Shown in pieces: positions 15,053 to 23,232 of a DNA stretch of 48,189 nucleotides. The position numbers and the translations under genes were made by a program. How positions within the stretch are numbered: position 1 is the first letter of the stretch; each line of letters opens with the position of its first letter. A model generated the notes under the pieces. It was not told where the DNA came from. It did no database searches and saw only the letters and a program-made list of their open reading frames with translations. Source of the DNA: Nitrospiria bacterium (GTDB lineage Bacteria > Nitrospirota > UBA9217); NCBI GenBank assembly GCA_919901555.1, contig CAKKPG010000140.1, positions 1-48,189 on the forward strand, given 5' to 3'.

Positions 15053-15844
15053 TCAGATGTTATGACAGTGCACGCAGAGCCCCATCGTTGATTTCGCGTC
15101 ATAACGGAAGAGCCTCACGGAGTCCGAGCTGTGCGGGTTGTGGCAGCTTCCGCAATAAAAGGGCTTCCCCGGCCTCTTCGTGTCTTTTATCTCCTTTTTG
15201 CCCTTTTTGCCGATGGGGTGGCCCGCTGAGGAAAATCCTACAATGGCATGGGGGCTCTTTTCCACGGCGGGATGGCAGCCCAAGCAGAGCTCAACGGGTT
15301 CTTTTACGAGCAGGTCCATGAAGTCCGTGGAGTGAGGATTATGACAGTCCGGGCACATGCCGGCCGCCACGGGCGCATGGACATTCTTCCGGGAAAACCC
15401 TGCCTTGTCGTGACAGGTGAAACAGAGCGCCGGGGGCGCTGAGACGAGGAGCCTGGCATTCTTTGACGAGTGCGGGTTGTGGCACCCGGTGCAACCCATT
15501 GCCACGGCGGCATGGACGTTCTTTTTGGTGAACAGGGCCTTGTCGTGGCAGCCGTAGCAGAGGTCGGGCTGGTCAACAGAGAGCCCCCGGGCGATGGTGT
15601 TCGTTTTCTTGTGCGGCGCCTTGCTCGCATCGATACCCGTGTGGCACGTGGGGCACCCCATCGGGACCGCAGGGTGCACATTCTTCTCCTGGACGAGCTT
15701 TTTGTGGCACTGGAGGCAATCAACTTCGGCGGAGAATGCTGCGGATGGAATGATGACGGCGAACAGCAGCGCACAGCCGATGCAAAGAAACTTGAGGACA
15801 CCGTGGACCGGCCGGCACTGCCGAGACAGCGTTCCCGGAGCCAT
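15053..15844 (-). CDS. Nine-heme c-type cytochrome, doubled CXXCH type
   Basis: A 263-residue exported cytochrome. The signal segment is FLCIGCALLFAVIIPSAAFSA. Nine heme-binding sites follow in order: CLQCH, CPTCH, CYGCH, CTGCH, CFTCH, CPDCH, CLGCH, CGSCH and CVHCH. Several are followed by NPHSS or NPHST and are spaced as pairs, the doubled CXXCH motif. Such proteins carry electrons in the periplasm or at the surface of metal- or sulfur-compound-respiring bacteria. A GAGGTGA site precedes the ATG. The downstream OB-fold protein is 43 bases away. The electron partner cannot be told from the sequence. Confidence 0.92.
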   Translation of the reverse strand: MAPGTLSRQCRPVHGVLKFLCIGCALLFAVIIPSAAFSAEVDCLQCHKKLVQEKNVHPAVPMGCPTCHTGIDASKAPHKKTNTIARGLSVDQPDLCYGCHDKALFTKKNVHAAVAMGCTGCHNPHSSKNARLLVSAPPALCFTCHDKAGFSRKNVHAPVAAGMCPDCHNPHSTDFMDLLVKEPVELCLGCHPAVEKSPHAIVGFSSAGHPIGKKGKKEIKDTKRPGKPFYCGSCHNPHSSDSVRLFRYDAKSTMGLCVHCHNI

Positions 15845-16004
15845 AGAACGTCACCTCCTCGCGATAGTAGCGTGATTGTACCCTAATCCCTGCCGCGTTG
15901 CAACAACTGTCTTGCCCCTGAAAAACGGCATTGACCGGGGATGCCACGGCGAAGAGGCGGCCTCTGAGCGTCCGGCTGCGGAAAAAAAGGCATGAGTGGC
16001 CTGA

Positions 16005-16487
16005 CTATAATTTGTACCCGATCGTGCGGAGAAACTCCTTCCGCTTCGCCCTGTCCGAAGGCGTCTCTACTCCCCTGGGCGGAAAGCCGTCGATCACGCC
16101 GAGGATCCCCTTTCCCTGTGCAGACGAGCCCACGATGACCTCGAGGGGGTTGGCCGTAGCGCAGAAAATGCGGCATACTTCGGGGCAGTTCTTTATCGGC
16201 GTCAGGACGTTTATGGGATAGGCGTCCCGCAGGTAGATACAGAACACGTGGCCGGCGCCGATGGATTCCAACGTTCTTATGCACGCCTTGACCAGGTCGT
16301 CGTCGTTTCCTTCCGTCCGGATAAGACAGGAGCCCGAGGCCTCGGTAAAGGCAACGCCGAACTTCGCCTGCGGCACGGTCGTGGCGATGATTTCATAGAG
16401 ATCTTCCGCGGTCTTGATAAAGTGGGTCTGGCCGAGGATGACATTGCACCCTTCGGGAATGTCAACCTTCACCGTGAAGAGTTCCAT
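16005..16487 (-). CDS. Adenosine-specific kinase (PF04008 family)
   Basis: A 160-residue protein of the adenosine-specific kinase family known from Pyrobaculum and widespread in anaerobes. Conserved stretches are NVILGQTHFIKTAEDLYE (about residues 15-32), KFGVAFTEASGSCLIR, GAGHVFCIYLRDAYPINVL, and PEVCRIFCATANPLEVIV near 121-138, ending RTIGYKL as in relatives. Length matches. GGAGG is seven bases upstream of the ATG. It is proposed to phosphorylate adenosine to AMP. No purine gene is adjacent; it probably has its own promoter near 16531. Confidence 0.88.
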   Translation of the reverse strand: MELFTVKVDIPEGCNVILGQTHFIKTAEDLYEIIATTVPQAKFGVAFTEASGSCLIRTEGNDDDLVKACIRTLESIGAGHVFCIYLRDAYPINVLTPIKNCPEVCRIFCATANPLEVIVGSSAQGKGILGVIDGFPPRGVETPSDRAKRKEFLRTIGYKL

Positions 16488-16530
16488 AGGCGCCTCCGGA
16501 GATGAGATGATGCGTGAGTGCTCTCATAAA

Positions 16531-16536
16531 ATTATA
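16531..16536 (-). promoter_or_regulatory. Putative -10 box of the adenosine-specific kinase gene
   Basis: TATAAT on the minus strand, about 45 bases upstream of the start codon at 16487. A weak TTCACC lies about 16 bases further upstream. Confidence 0.4.
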
Positions 16537-16591
16537 CCCTGGATTTGGGGACGGTGAAGGGGGAAGGGGAGAAAAAACCTGTCCGATGCGC

Positions 16592-17275
16592 TTAGAGCGG
16601 GCTTTTATTGAGGACCGTGGCGTCGGTCCCGTTTTCGAGAAGATCAATGATGCGCGAGATGGACTCAAAATGGAGCCGGCGGAGGAACTCCTTATCCATG
16701 CCGCCCGCGCGCTTCTTGTTCAAGAAAGAGAGAAAGACCATTCCCTTATAGATGCGTTTGTTCGTCTTGAAGGAAAACATGAACCGGTCGAGGATACTTT
16801 CGAGGAACGAGTCATTGCGCCTCTGCACGGCCCTGCTGAAGGTGATCGACTGGAGCCAATAGGTTTTCTTGATCAGGCTGTCCGCCTTCATCTCGATCCA
16901 GGTATGCTCCACGTTCCGCATGTCTTCCGTCAGGATCTCGTGGGCAACGGTGTCCGCGGCCAGATGGCACAGGTACCCGTAGACAAAGGCCTTTTCCGCC
17001 TCCCGGTTCGCATGGCGCAGGAGCTTCAGGCCCACATCCCAGCAGTGGGAGCTTTTGTCCTCCGGCAAGTATTTTTTCCCGATGATACTGTCGGCCATGA
17101 GGTTGCCGTAGAGGAAGTCTTGGCGGTACTTTTTCATGAGGGCGAAAATGCCGGCAGGAATGAGCGGACCGTAGGAGAAGAGTTCGCTGCCGAGGTAGAC
17201 ATGCGTGAGCGGTCCCCAGGCAAAAGCGGCAGAGGGAACGAAGATGAAGCCGATAAGCAGTAATACAAGAAACAT
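16592..17275 (-). CDS. Zinc-dependent phospholipase C-like protein
   Basis: A 227-residue exported protein. The chosen ATG at 17275 gives a short signal peptide (FLVLLLIGFIFVPSAAFA) so that the mature chain begins WGPLTHVYLG. An N-terminal Trp followed by His is a hallmark of zinc phospholipase C (PF00882), where the amino end itself binds zinc. Further ligands are likely in SSHCWDVG and in GYLCHLAADTVAHE. GAGAGAAG lies upstream of the start. The C-terminal half has no motif I recognise. Activity on phospholipids is inferred from the family; many members are uncharacterised. Confidence 0.75.
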   Translation of the reverse strand: MFLVLLLIGFIFVPSAAFAWGPLTHVYLGSELFSYGPLIPAGIFALMKKYRQDFLYGNLMADSIIGKKYLPEDKSSHCWDVGLKLLRHANREAEKAFVYGYLCHLAADTVAHEILTEDMRNVEHTWIEMKADSLIKKTYWLQSITFSRAVQRRNDSFLESILDRFMFSFKTNKRIYKGMVFLSFLNKKRAGGMDKEFLRRLHFESISRIIDLLENGTDATVLNKSPL

Positions 17276-17743
17276 GTTTATAAACTTCTCTCTAACGATG
17301 AAAACTGTCTGCCGCTCATAAGCGGCTGACACGGCCTGCATGCTACAACTTCCGCTCCTTTGCGTCAAGAGTAAAACCGCTCGGGCCCCACCCCTCGCCG
17401 CCGGGGACGTGAAGACTATTATAGCATACTTTGTCCGGATTTGAGGGAGTCCCGGTTTTGCCTGCAGAGTATACAGAATAGCACTAAAAAAACAAAGTGT
17501 TAGACGCTGAAGATCCTGGAGGAGAGAAAAGCAGGCCGTCTGCTGCGGGTACGGGTACCGACAGCATGAAGGGCAATAGAACGCTGGCGCGCCTTGCGCC
17601 GACCTGCTTGCGCGTACACGCAGGCAAGAGCGAAGTGGCTGACCGGAGTAGTTACAATTGGAGAAAGATGGGCCAGGCGTCAGCCGGCGCTTCAGGATGT
17701 TTCACAGCCATGGGGCCCTTCGCCGGCGTTCATCCTTCGGGGG
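17276..17743. other. Gene-free stretch with a promoter
   Basis: No gene is supported. An extended -10 promoter for the phospholipase-like gene lies at 17418-17426. An imperfect palindrome (CCTGCTTGCGCGTACACGCAGG) lies around 17608-17629. Plus-strand frames here overlap the antisense of the binding-protein gene and look non-coding. Confidence 0.5.
17418..17426 (-). promoter_or_regulatory. Extended -10 promoter
   Basis: TGCTATAAT on the minus strand is a perfect extended -10. It would give a leader of about 135 bases before the start at 17275. The same TGCTATA core precedes the genes at 23233 and 24061. Confidence 0.5.
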
Positions 17744-18946
17744 TCATTTTATCTTATTCCAGTCGTCAATCATACGGAACGCGCCGTTTTTGATGACCGT
17801 GGGGTACACGGTCTGGGAGCCCTGGTGGTTTTCGTTCGAGAAGCTGATGGTATTCCCGGCCTGAATATCGAGGTTCCGGACGCTCACGGCGCTGCGGATG
17901 AAGGATTCCCTCGTAAGGTCCTTGCCGGCCCTCTTCAGGACCTCTACAAACACCCTGGTCGCCAGAAACCCTTCCAGGCTCCCGAAGCTCGGCTTGCTGC
18001 GGGGGTAATATTTGCCGAGTGCGGCCAGATAATCATTCACCGCGGGATAGTTGTTTCCGCCCGGGCTGAAGGGAGGGACCACCTGGGTGATCACGACGCC
18101 GTCGGCGTACTTGTCGAGGAGCTCCGCCAACCTCACGGGCCCCACAAAGGAGACGTTCATGAACACGGGGTCCATGTCCTTTTTTCTTCCGCCGAGGATG
18201 TACTGCCGCTTCCAGCTCTTGATGAATTTCGCGCAGGCGCTGTAGGTGCCCGCCATGACCACGGCATCGGGTTTCGCGGCCGTAATTTTTTCCAGAGCCT
18301 GGTAGACGTCCTCAAGGTTCCTCGTGTACATTCCCGTAGCCGTCGGCAAGAGGCCCCGCTTCCACAGGGACGCTTTGGCGGCCTCGAGCACCGCCTTGCC
18401 GTAGGCATCGTCCTGGTAGAACACCGCGACCTTGCGGTAGCCGAGCGTATCGACGGCCCCCTGGATGAACACTTCCACTTCCTGGTTGTAGCTCGCCCGG
18501 TAGTGGAAAATGTACCTGTCCACAGGATTTCTGAGCGATTCAGCGCCCGTAAACGGCGCGAAGAGCGGGACCTTCTCCGCGGAAAGCAACGATTTTATGG
18601 CCATGGTCGGCGGCGTCCCTGCGTTTCCCAGGAGACAGAAGACCTTGTCTTCCTTGATCAGCTTGGTCACGTTGGCCACGGCATTGTTCGGTTCGTATCC
18701 GTCATCGTACACGATGAGCTTTATTTTCCTGCCGTTCACGCCCCCCGATTCATTCGCCTTGTTCAGATAAGATTCAACGCCTTCCCTGAAATTGTGCCCC
18801 AGGAAGGACGCGGGGCCCGTCAGGACCGTGGACATCCCGACTGTGATCTGATTGGCTGCCACGCCGGGCTCTGCGTTCGCGGTCACTGAAAAGAAACTTG
18901 CCGCGATTGCCAGGCAGAGCAGTCCCATCACGATACGCATCTTCAT
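17744..18946 (-). CDS. ABC transporter substrate-binding protein, LivK type
   Basis: A 400-residue periplasmic binding protein of the branched-chain amino acid type. The ATG at 18946 follows GAGGAG and gives a signal peptide (IVMGLLCLAIAASFFSVTANA). Mature residues include QITVGMSTVLTGPASFLGHN, GVNGRKIKLIVYDDGYEPNN and CLLGNAGTPPTMAI, the usual first-lobe landmarks. No permease or ATPase genes accompany it here, so it is an orphan: it may work with a distant transporter or act as a sensor. In this family the ligand may also be an amide, urea or an aromatic compound. Confidence 0.9.
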   Translation of the reverse strand: MKMRIVMGLLCLAIAASFFSVTANAEPGVAANQITVGMSTVLTGPASFLGHNFREGVESYLNKANESGGVNGRKIKLIVYDDGYEPNNAVANVTKLIKEDKVFCLLGNAGTPPTMAIKSLLSAEKVPLFAPFTGAESLRNPVDRYIFHYRASYNQEVEVFIQGAVDTLGYRKVAVFYQDDAYGKAVLEAAKASLWKRGLLPTATGMYTRNLEDVYQALEKITAAKPDAVVMAGTYSACAKFIKSWKRQYILGGRKKDMDPVFMNVSFVGPVRLAELLDKYADGVVITQVVPPFSPGGNNYPAVNDYLAALGKYYPRSKPSFGSLEGFLATRVFVEVLKRAGKDLTRESFIRSAVSVRNLDIQAGNTISFSNENHQGSQTVYPTVIKNGAFRMIDDWNKIK

Positions 18947-19002
18947 TGCCGTCTCCTCAGGGGAAGAATCCGGCGGGTTTCCCGCCGCGCCCACATGGTA
19001 CT

Positions 19003-19030
19003 ATTATATATAAAAAATAATAATCTTCAA
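19003..19030 (-). promoter_or_regulatory. Putative promoter of the substrate-binding protein gene
   Basis: Minus-strand TTGAAG (19025-19030) and TATAAT (19003-19008) are 16 bases apart within an A+T-rich block. The start codon at 18946 lies about 57 bases downstream of the -10. Confidence 0.5.
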
Positions 19031-19223
19031 GCAGTTCCCGCGTTTTTTTCGAGAGCATCAGAAGCCCGATGATCAGAACTCCGCCGCGATCGGCGGGACA
19101 AAAAATCTTCACGCTCGATCCCGCCCGGGCTTCCTTGTTCGAATTGCCGGGGTTTTGGCCCCGGTGATCGAAGGGGGCATTGGTCAAGGAATATCGCATA
19201 CCCGGGGGGAAGTCAAGCGGGGT

Positions 19224-20705
19224 TTACCCTTTTGCCACGCGCACGAGGGTATTGTTCTCGTTCAGCCCGTCGATAATGGCGCCCAGACCTGCCATGTTCG
19301 CAATGTATTCGATGGCGTCTCCGGATATTTCCTCTCCCGGAACGAGGAGGGGGATGCCGGGGGGATAGACGGTCACGATCTCCGACGAGACCCGGCCGGC
19401 GGCCTTGTCAAGGCTCACGAGTTCCGTGTCGGAGTAAAAGGCCTCGCGCGGGGTCATGGCGAAGCGGTTGTCCAGGGACGGCGGGTGCACCCTGTCCAGG
19501 GGCAGGAGCGCGCCCTGCAACCCCGTTTCCGCGGCAATCTGGCGGAGGGCCTCAACGAGCCGGTTCAGGTCGTCCTGCCGGTCGCCGATGGAGACGATGA
19601 CAAGGACGTGGAAGGGGTCGGCCATCTCCACCTGGATGTCGAACCGGGTGTTCAGCATCTGCGATACGTGGTAGCCCGAGAGCCCGAGGTCCGATACGGT
19701 GACGGTGAGCTTCGTCACATCCATATCGCTCATGCCCGCCTGCTTCGCCCGGTCTTTGCCGAAGCACGTGATGCCGCTGATCTTGTTGATCTCCGTGCGC
19801 GCGTCCTCGGCCAGCTTGATGGCGCGGTTCAGGAGCTTCTTGCCTTCCGTGGCCATCTGCATCCGCGCCAGGTCGAGGGACGCCATGAGAATGTACGACG
19901 GGCTCGTGGTCTGGAGGAGCTTCAAGGCGTTCGTCACGTCATCGAGGTTCACCCGGCCGGCCTTTGCGTGGAGCATGGACGCCTGGGTCATGCCTCCCAC
20001 GATCTTGTGGGTGGACTGGACACAGAGGTCCGCGCCGGCCTCAAGGGCGCACGGGGGGAGCTTGGGGTTGAACTTGAGGTGCGGGCCGTGCGCCTCGTCG
20101 ACAAGGACGATGAGCCCCTTCTCGTGGGCGTAGGGGATGATCTTCTCGATATCGGCGCAGAGGCCGTAGTAGTTCGGGCTGGTGATGAGGAGCGCCCGTG
20201 CGCCCGGGTTGGCGTCGATGGCCTGCTTCACCGTTTCGAAGGTGACGTTCAGGGTGAGCTTGAGGTCGCGGTCGAAGGCCGGCTGGAAGAACACGGGGTG
20301 GGCGCCGCTCATGATGAGGCCCGTGAGCACCGACCGGTGGCAGTTCCGGGCGATGAGCACCTTGTCGCCGGGCCCGGTCGTTGATGCCACCATGGCATGG
20401 TTCCCCACGGTGGTCCCGTTCACTAAAAAATAGGAGCGGTCTGCGCCTGCGGCCCTGGCGGCCAGTTCCTGGGCCTCTTTGATGACCCCCGTAGGGTTCT
20501 GGAGGGAATCAACCTCGTCGAGGGTCGTGAGGTCGATGGTGAATATCCGCGGGCCCACAAACTTGCGGAACCGGGTGGATATGCCTTTGCCGCTCTTATG
20601 TCCGGGGGTATGGAAGGAGACCTTGCGGCTTTCCGCAAGGCTGACCATGGCGTCGAACAGCGGGGTGCGGAGCTGTTCTTCGTCGAATAGGGGAGGGGCG
20701 TTCAT
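19224..20705 (-). CDS. PLP-dependent Orn/Lys/Arg decarboxylase
   Basis: A 493-residue aminotransferase-fold decarboxylase like Bacillus SpeA. Landmarks are SFHTPGHKSGKG at the N-terminus (about 30-41), LVNGTTVGNHAM, VLIARNCHRSVL, the DEAHGPHL Asp and His that contact PLP, and STHKIVGGMTQ with the Schiff-base Lys. The C-terminal domain ends EYIANMAGLGAIIDGLNEN. It starts six bases after speE and belongs to the speD-speE operon. The substrate could be arginine, ornithine or lysine; no agmatinase or N-carbamoylputrescine gene is in view. A diamine feeding SpeE is the likely product. Confidence 0.9.
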   Translation of the reverse strand: MNAPPLFDEEQLRTPLFDAMVSLAESRKVSFHTPGHKSGKGISTRFRKFVGPRIFTIDLTTLDEVDSLQNPTGVIKEAQELAARAAGADRSYFLVNGTTVGNHAMVASTTGPGDKVLIARNCHRSVLTGLIMSGAHPVFFQPAFDRDLKLTLNVTFETVKQAIDANPGARALLITSPNYYGLCADIEKIIPYAHEKGLIVLVDEAHGPHLKFNPKLPPCALEAGADLCVQSTHKIVGGMTQASMLHAKAGRVNLDDVTNALKLLQTTSPSYILMASLDLARMQMATEGKKLLNRAIKLAEDARTEINKISGITCFGKDRAKQAGMSDMDVTKLTVTVSDLGLSGYHVSQMLNTRFDIQVEMADPFHVLVIVSIGDRQDDLNRLVEALRQIAAETGLQGALLPLDRVHPPSLDNRFAMTPREAFYSDTELVSLDKAAGRVSSEIVTVYPPGIPLLVPGEEISGDAIEYIANMAGLGAIIDGLNENNTLVRVAKG

Positions 20706-20711
20706 GACGTT

Positions 20712-21632
20712 CTAGTGGTACGAGAAGAGCGGCGCATTGTCCTCAATGACCCTCGTCTCTTCCGCCAAGGCCTTGCGGATATGCTTGGGCAAATTGAACA
20801 GCCCCAGATTGGTAATGCCGTCATAGAACCGGTTGGCGCCCTTGATCCGCGCGGCGATCATGTCGTCCACTTCCTGGGGCGTGAACTTCCGCGGGTCGCG
20901 GTTCTTCGAGGCCAGCGTGAACCCCCAGGGCAGCGCGAAGGAGGGGATGGGCACGTCGTAGGGCGCCACCACCGGAAACACCGTGGAGAGCGTCTTGTTG
21001 ACGGCGGTAAAGTTCAGGAGCTGGTGGAGCGCCGTGGTGCCCGCCTGGAGAGAGATGACCCCGTCGGGACTCAGGCGCTCCTTGACGATCTCGTAGAACT
21101 CCCGGGTAAACAGGAGGTAAGCCGGCCCCTCCTCCACGGGTTCGGATATATCGATGATGATGGCATCGTAGGTGTCGGTCGTCTCCTCGAGATATTTGCG
21201 GGCGTCCATGAAGCGAAGGTCGGTGCGGGGGTCGTCGAAGGCCCCCTGGTGCCACTCGGGCAGGAGCTCCTTGGATTTCTGCACCACTTCCTGGTCTATG
21301 TCCACCATCATACAGTACTCGACGCTCTTGTGCCGGAGCACCTCGCGGAGCGTGGCGCCCTCGCCGCCGCCCACGATGAAGACGCGCTTCGGGTCCGGGT
21401 GGGCGAGCAGCGCGGGGTGCACCAGCGCCTCGTGATAGATGAACTCGTCGGTGATGGACGACTGCATCTTGCCGTCCAGCACGAGGCACCGGCCGTAGCT
21501 TCCGCTGTCCATGATCTCCATCCGCTGGTACTTGGTATGGCTGGCGTAATGGATCATGCGGATGCCGTGGATATGCCCCTCCTCGGGGCTCGTGTACTCA
21601 ATGAACCACTTGTAGCTCTTCGGCTCTATCAT
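20712..21632 (-). CDS. speE: Polyamine aminopropyltransferase (spermidine synthase)
   Basis: A 306-residue spermidine-synthase-fold enzyme that moves an aminopropyl group from decarboxylated AdoMet to a diamine. Motifs are YHEALVHPALLAHPDPKRVF then IVGGGEGATLREVL (the GGGEG nucleotide-binding loop), VDIDQEVV for ribose contacts, and DAIIIDISEPVEEGPAYLLF with the catalytic Asp region. The ATG at 21632 overlaps the end of speD by 35 bases, so translation is coupled. It belongs with speD and the decarboxylase. Confidence 0.93.
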   Translation of the reverse strand: MIEPKSYKWFIEYTSPEEGHIHGIRMIHYASHTKYQRMEIMDSGSYGRCLVLDGKMQSSITDEFIYHEALVHPALLAHPDPKRVFIVGGGEGATLREVLRHKSVEYCMMVDIDQEVVQKSKELLPEWHQGAFDDPRTDLRFMDARKYLEETTDTYDAIIIDISEPVEEGPAYLLFTREFYEIVKERLSPDGVISLQAGTTALHQLLNFTAVNKTLSTVFPVVAPYDVPIPSFALPWGFTLASKNRDPRKFTPQEVDDMIAARIKGANRFYDGITNLGLFNLPKHIRKALAEETRVIEDNAPLFSYH

Positions 21633-22029
21633 GCTGGAGCGAATCTCCCTGTACGGTAACTTTGTGCGGCAACTTCTCGTTACCGAGGATTCCCCGCTTC
21701 ATCTCGATGATAGACGGGTTCTTGGACTGGAACTTCTCGATGAGGTATTTTGCGGCGACCCGGGGGTCGATCAGGTCTCCGCAGGTGAAGACATCTACTG
21801 CGGCGTAGCCGTATTCCGGCCAGGTATGAATGGCAAGGTGGGATTCGGCGATGACCACCATCCCGCTGATGCCAAAGGGGCTGAATTCGTGGAAAGCGAC
21901 CTCGACAATCGTCGCCTTTGCCTCTAATGCGGCATTTTTGAGCGTATCTTGGACAAACTCCAAATTTCTCAGGGTTTCGGGGTTGCAGTCCCTCAACTCC
22001 AACAGCAAGTGGGTTCCCAACGCGTGCAA
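21598..22029 (-). CDS. speD: S-adenosylmethionine decarboxylase proenzyme
   Basis: A 143-residue SpeD2-type proenzyme. Self-cleavage is expected at Glu62-Ser63 in VIAESHLAIHTWPEYGYAAV, generating the pyruvoyl group from Ser63. His68 of that motif and Cys83 of FTCGD are the usual processing and catalytic residues. Translation begins at TTG (22029), with GGAGG eight bases upstream; the family start MHALGTHLL supports it. It is first in the polyamine operon with a promoter at 22181-22209. Confidence 0.93.
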   Translation of the reverse strand: MHALGTHLLLELRDCNPETLRNLEFVQDTLKNAALEAKATIVEVAFHEFSPFGISGMVVIAESHLAIHTWPEYGYAAVDVFTCGDLIDPRVAAKYLIEKFQSKNPSIIEMKRGILGNEKLPHKVTVQGDSLQHDRAEELQVVH

Positions 22030-22180
22030 CCTGTTTACCTCCTTCTCCGCCCGCCGAACCTGCTTCCCGACAGAATCGGGACTCTGCGAGCACCGCCCCC
22101 CGTTCCCGCGGGAGGGATGATTGTCCGAAATAGTCCGCCTCGATCTTCAAGACGGGGCCGACACACCTAAATTTGATTGT

Positions 22181-22209
22181 CATTTATCAAAAATAGAGCG
22201 GTTTGTCAA
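22181..22209 (-). promoter_or_regulatory. Promoter of the polyamine operon
   Basis: On the minus strand a consensus TTGACA (22204-22209) and TAAATG (22181-22186) are 17 bases apart. It gives a leader of about 145 bases before the TTG start of speD. Confidence 0.6.
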
Positions 22210-22335
22210 GGATAAAATCCTCGGCGCCTCATTTTTTTTTGCGGGCGCTTTTCGACGGGCCGGCGAGCGTCTGCCGACCGGCGAAGGGAACGCTTTTTCG
22301 TCGCAACGGAGGCGTCATTTTCTCTCAAAAAAGCC

Positions 22336-22364
22336 TTTACAACCGTCCTCGATAGTTTTAATAT
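22336..22364 (+). promoter_or_regulatory. Promoter of the Cys-rich protein gene
   Basis: TTTACA (22336-22341) and TAATAT (22359-22364) are 17 bases apart. The leader runs about 120 bases to a GGAGG site before 22493. Confidence 0.5.
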
Positions 22365-22492
22365 TGTGGCCGGGTTCATGGTTGAGGGGTTATGGAGTCC
22401 TGGGTCAGGGAGTCGCGCCGAACGCTCAGCTTGCACGCTCAACACTCTCTCCAACTCCCTAAACTCCATGAGCTCATTTCGGAGGTTTTTGC

Positions 22493-23158
22493 ATGTCTCA
22501 GGAAAAAGGCTTCGTTGAAATCGCGTCCGTCCTCGTCAATCCCGAGATATTCACCCGTCCCTACGCCTGCGACGTGGAGAAGTACGGCTGTAAATCCATG
22601 TGCTGCTACCGCTCCTGCATCGTCCCGCCCAAGGAGGCCGATCGGATCGAGGCGCACGCCGAGGGGATCCTCGCCTACCTCTCCCCGGAGAACCGGGAAG
22701 CCGTCAAAAAGAACGTCGCCATCCTCGGTGTCTGCGAAAAACAGTGCCCCACGGGCTGCGTGATCCACGAAGACGAGGCCCGGGCCATCAAGAGGAACTT
22801 CGGCGGAGCGGACTTCCGCTGCGTGCTCCTGTTCAACAACGACTGCTCCCTCCTGTACACGAACAGGGAAGGGCTCCGGTACTGCGCCGTCCATACCTAC
22901 GCCATTGAGAAGGGCCTGGTCTGGGAAGAGTTCAAGTTCGCCGACTGCGTCCAGTACCCGCTCTCGTTCTACACCACGGAAAAAGGGAAAGAGGTCCTGT
23001 CCATCCAGGACACACCTTATCTCAACCATATCCCGTGCATGAAGGACCCCGCAGGTGAGCCCATGTACAAGAGCCTCCAGAAGACCATCGAGACGTTCCT
23101 GGGCAGGGATTTTTATAAGGAACTGGCGGCCCACGCCGGGAAAAAGGGGAAAAAATAG
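22493..23158 (+). CDS. Cys-rich protein, DUF3109/YkgJ-like
   Basis: A 221-residue cytosolic protein with about 14 cysteines. The N-terminal set YACDVEKYGCKSMCCYRSC (Cys26, 33, 37, 38, 42), then CEKQCPTGC (81, 85, 89), RC at 110, NNDC at 118, YCAVH at 131 and DCVQYPLSFY at 152 follow the order seen in DUF3109 and YkgJ-like proteins, presumed to bind Fe-S or zinc. GGAGG lies seven bases before the ATG. It is the first gene of the plus-strand run, followed by a membrane protein and a ferredoxin-ASKHA protein, each with its own promoter. Function is unknown. Confidence 0.7.
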   Translation: MSQEKGFVEIASVLVNPEIFTRPYACDVEKYGCKSMCCYRSCIVPPKEADRIEAHAEGILAYLSPENREAVKKNVAILGVCEKQCPTGCVIHEDEARAIKRNFGGADFRCVLLFNNDCSLLYTNREGLRYCAVHTYAIEKGLVWEEFKFADCVQYPLSFYTTEKGKEVLSIQDTPYLNHIPCMKDPAGEPMYKSLQKTIETFLGRDFYKELAAHAGKKGKK

Positions 23159-23214
23159 CGCCATCGCCGGACTGCGCCGCGTGCAATCCGGCATGGCAAC
23201 GAATTTACAATTTA

Positions 23215-23223
23215 TGCTATAAT
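23215..23223 (+). promoter_or_regulatory. Extended -10 promoter, leaderless arrangement
   Basis: TGCTATAAT ends nine bases before the ATG at 23233. The expected transcription start (about 23230) is within three bases of the start codon, and no Shine-Dalgarno sequence fits. Confidence 0.55.
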
Positions 23224-23232
23224 AAACAGCGT

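Larger units (their letters stand above)
22030..22492. other. Divergent intergenic region with two promoters
   Basis: No gene. It contains the speD promoter (22181-22209) facing left and the promoter of the Cys-rich protein (22336-22364) facing right. The speD leader of about 145 bases has a small hairpin (CCCGA/TCGGG, 22066-22080) and G+C-rich flanks. I see no known riboswitch in it. Confidence 0.6.

Noticed and set aside
17497-17793. A plus-strand ORF in the gap before the binding-protein gene
   Set aside because: It extends into the antisense of that gene, has no ribosome-binding site and has a biased composition.
22066-22080. A polyamine- or AdoMet-sensing leader upstream of speD
   Set aside because: The leader has only a five-base hairpin and no recognisable AdoMet riboswitch core.
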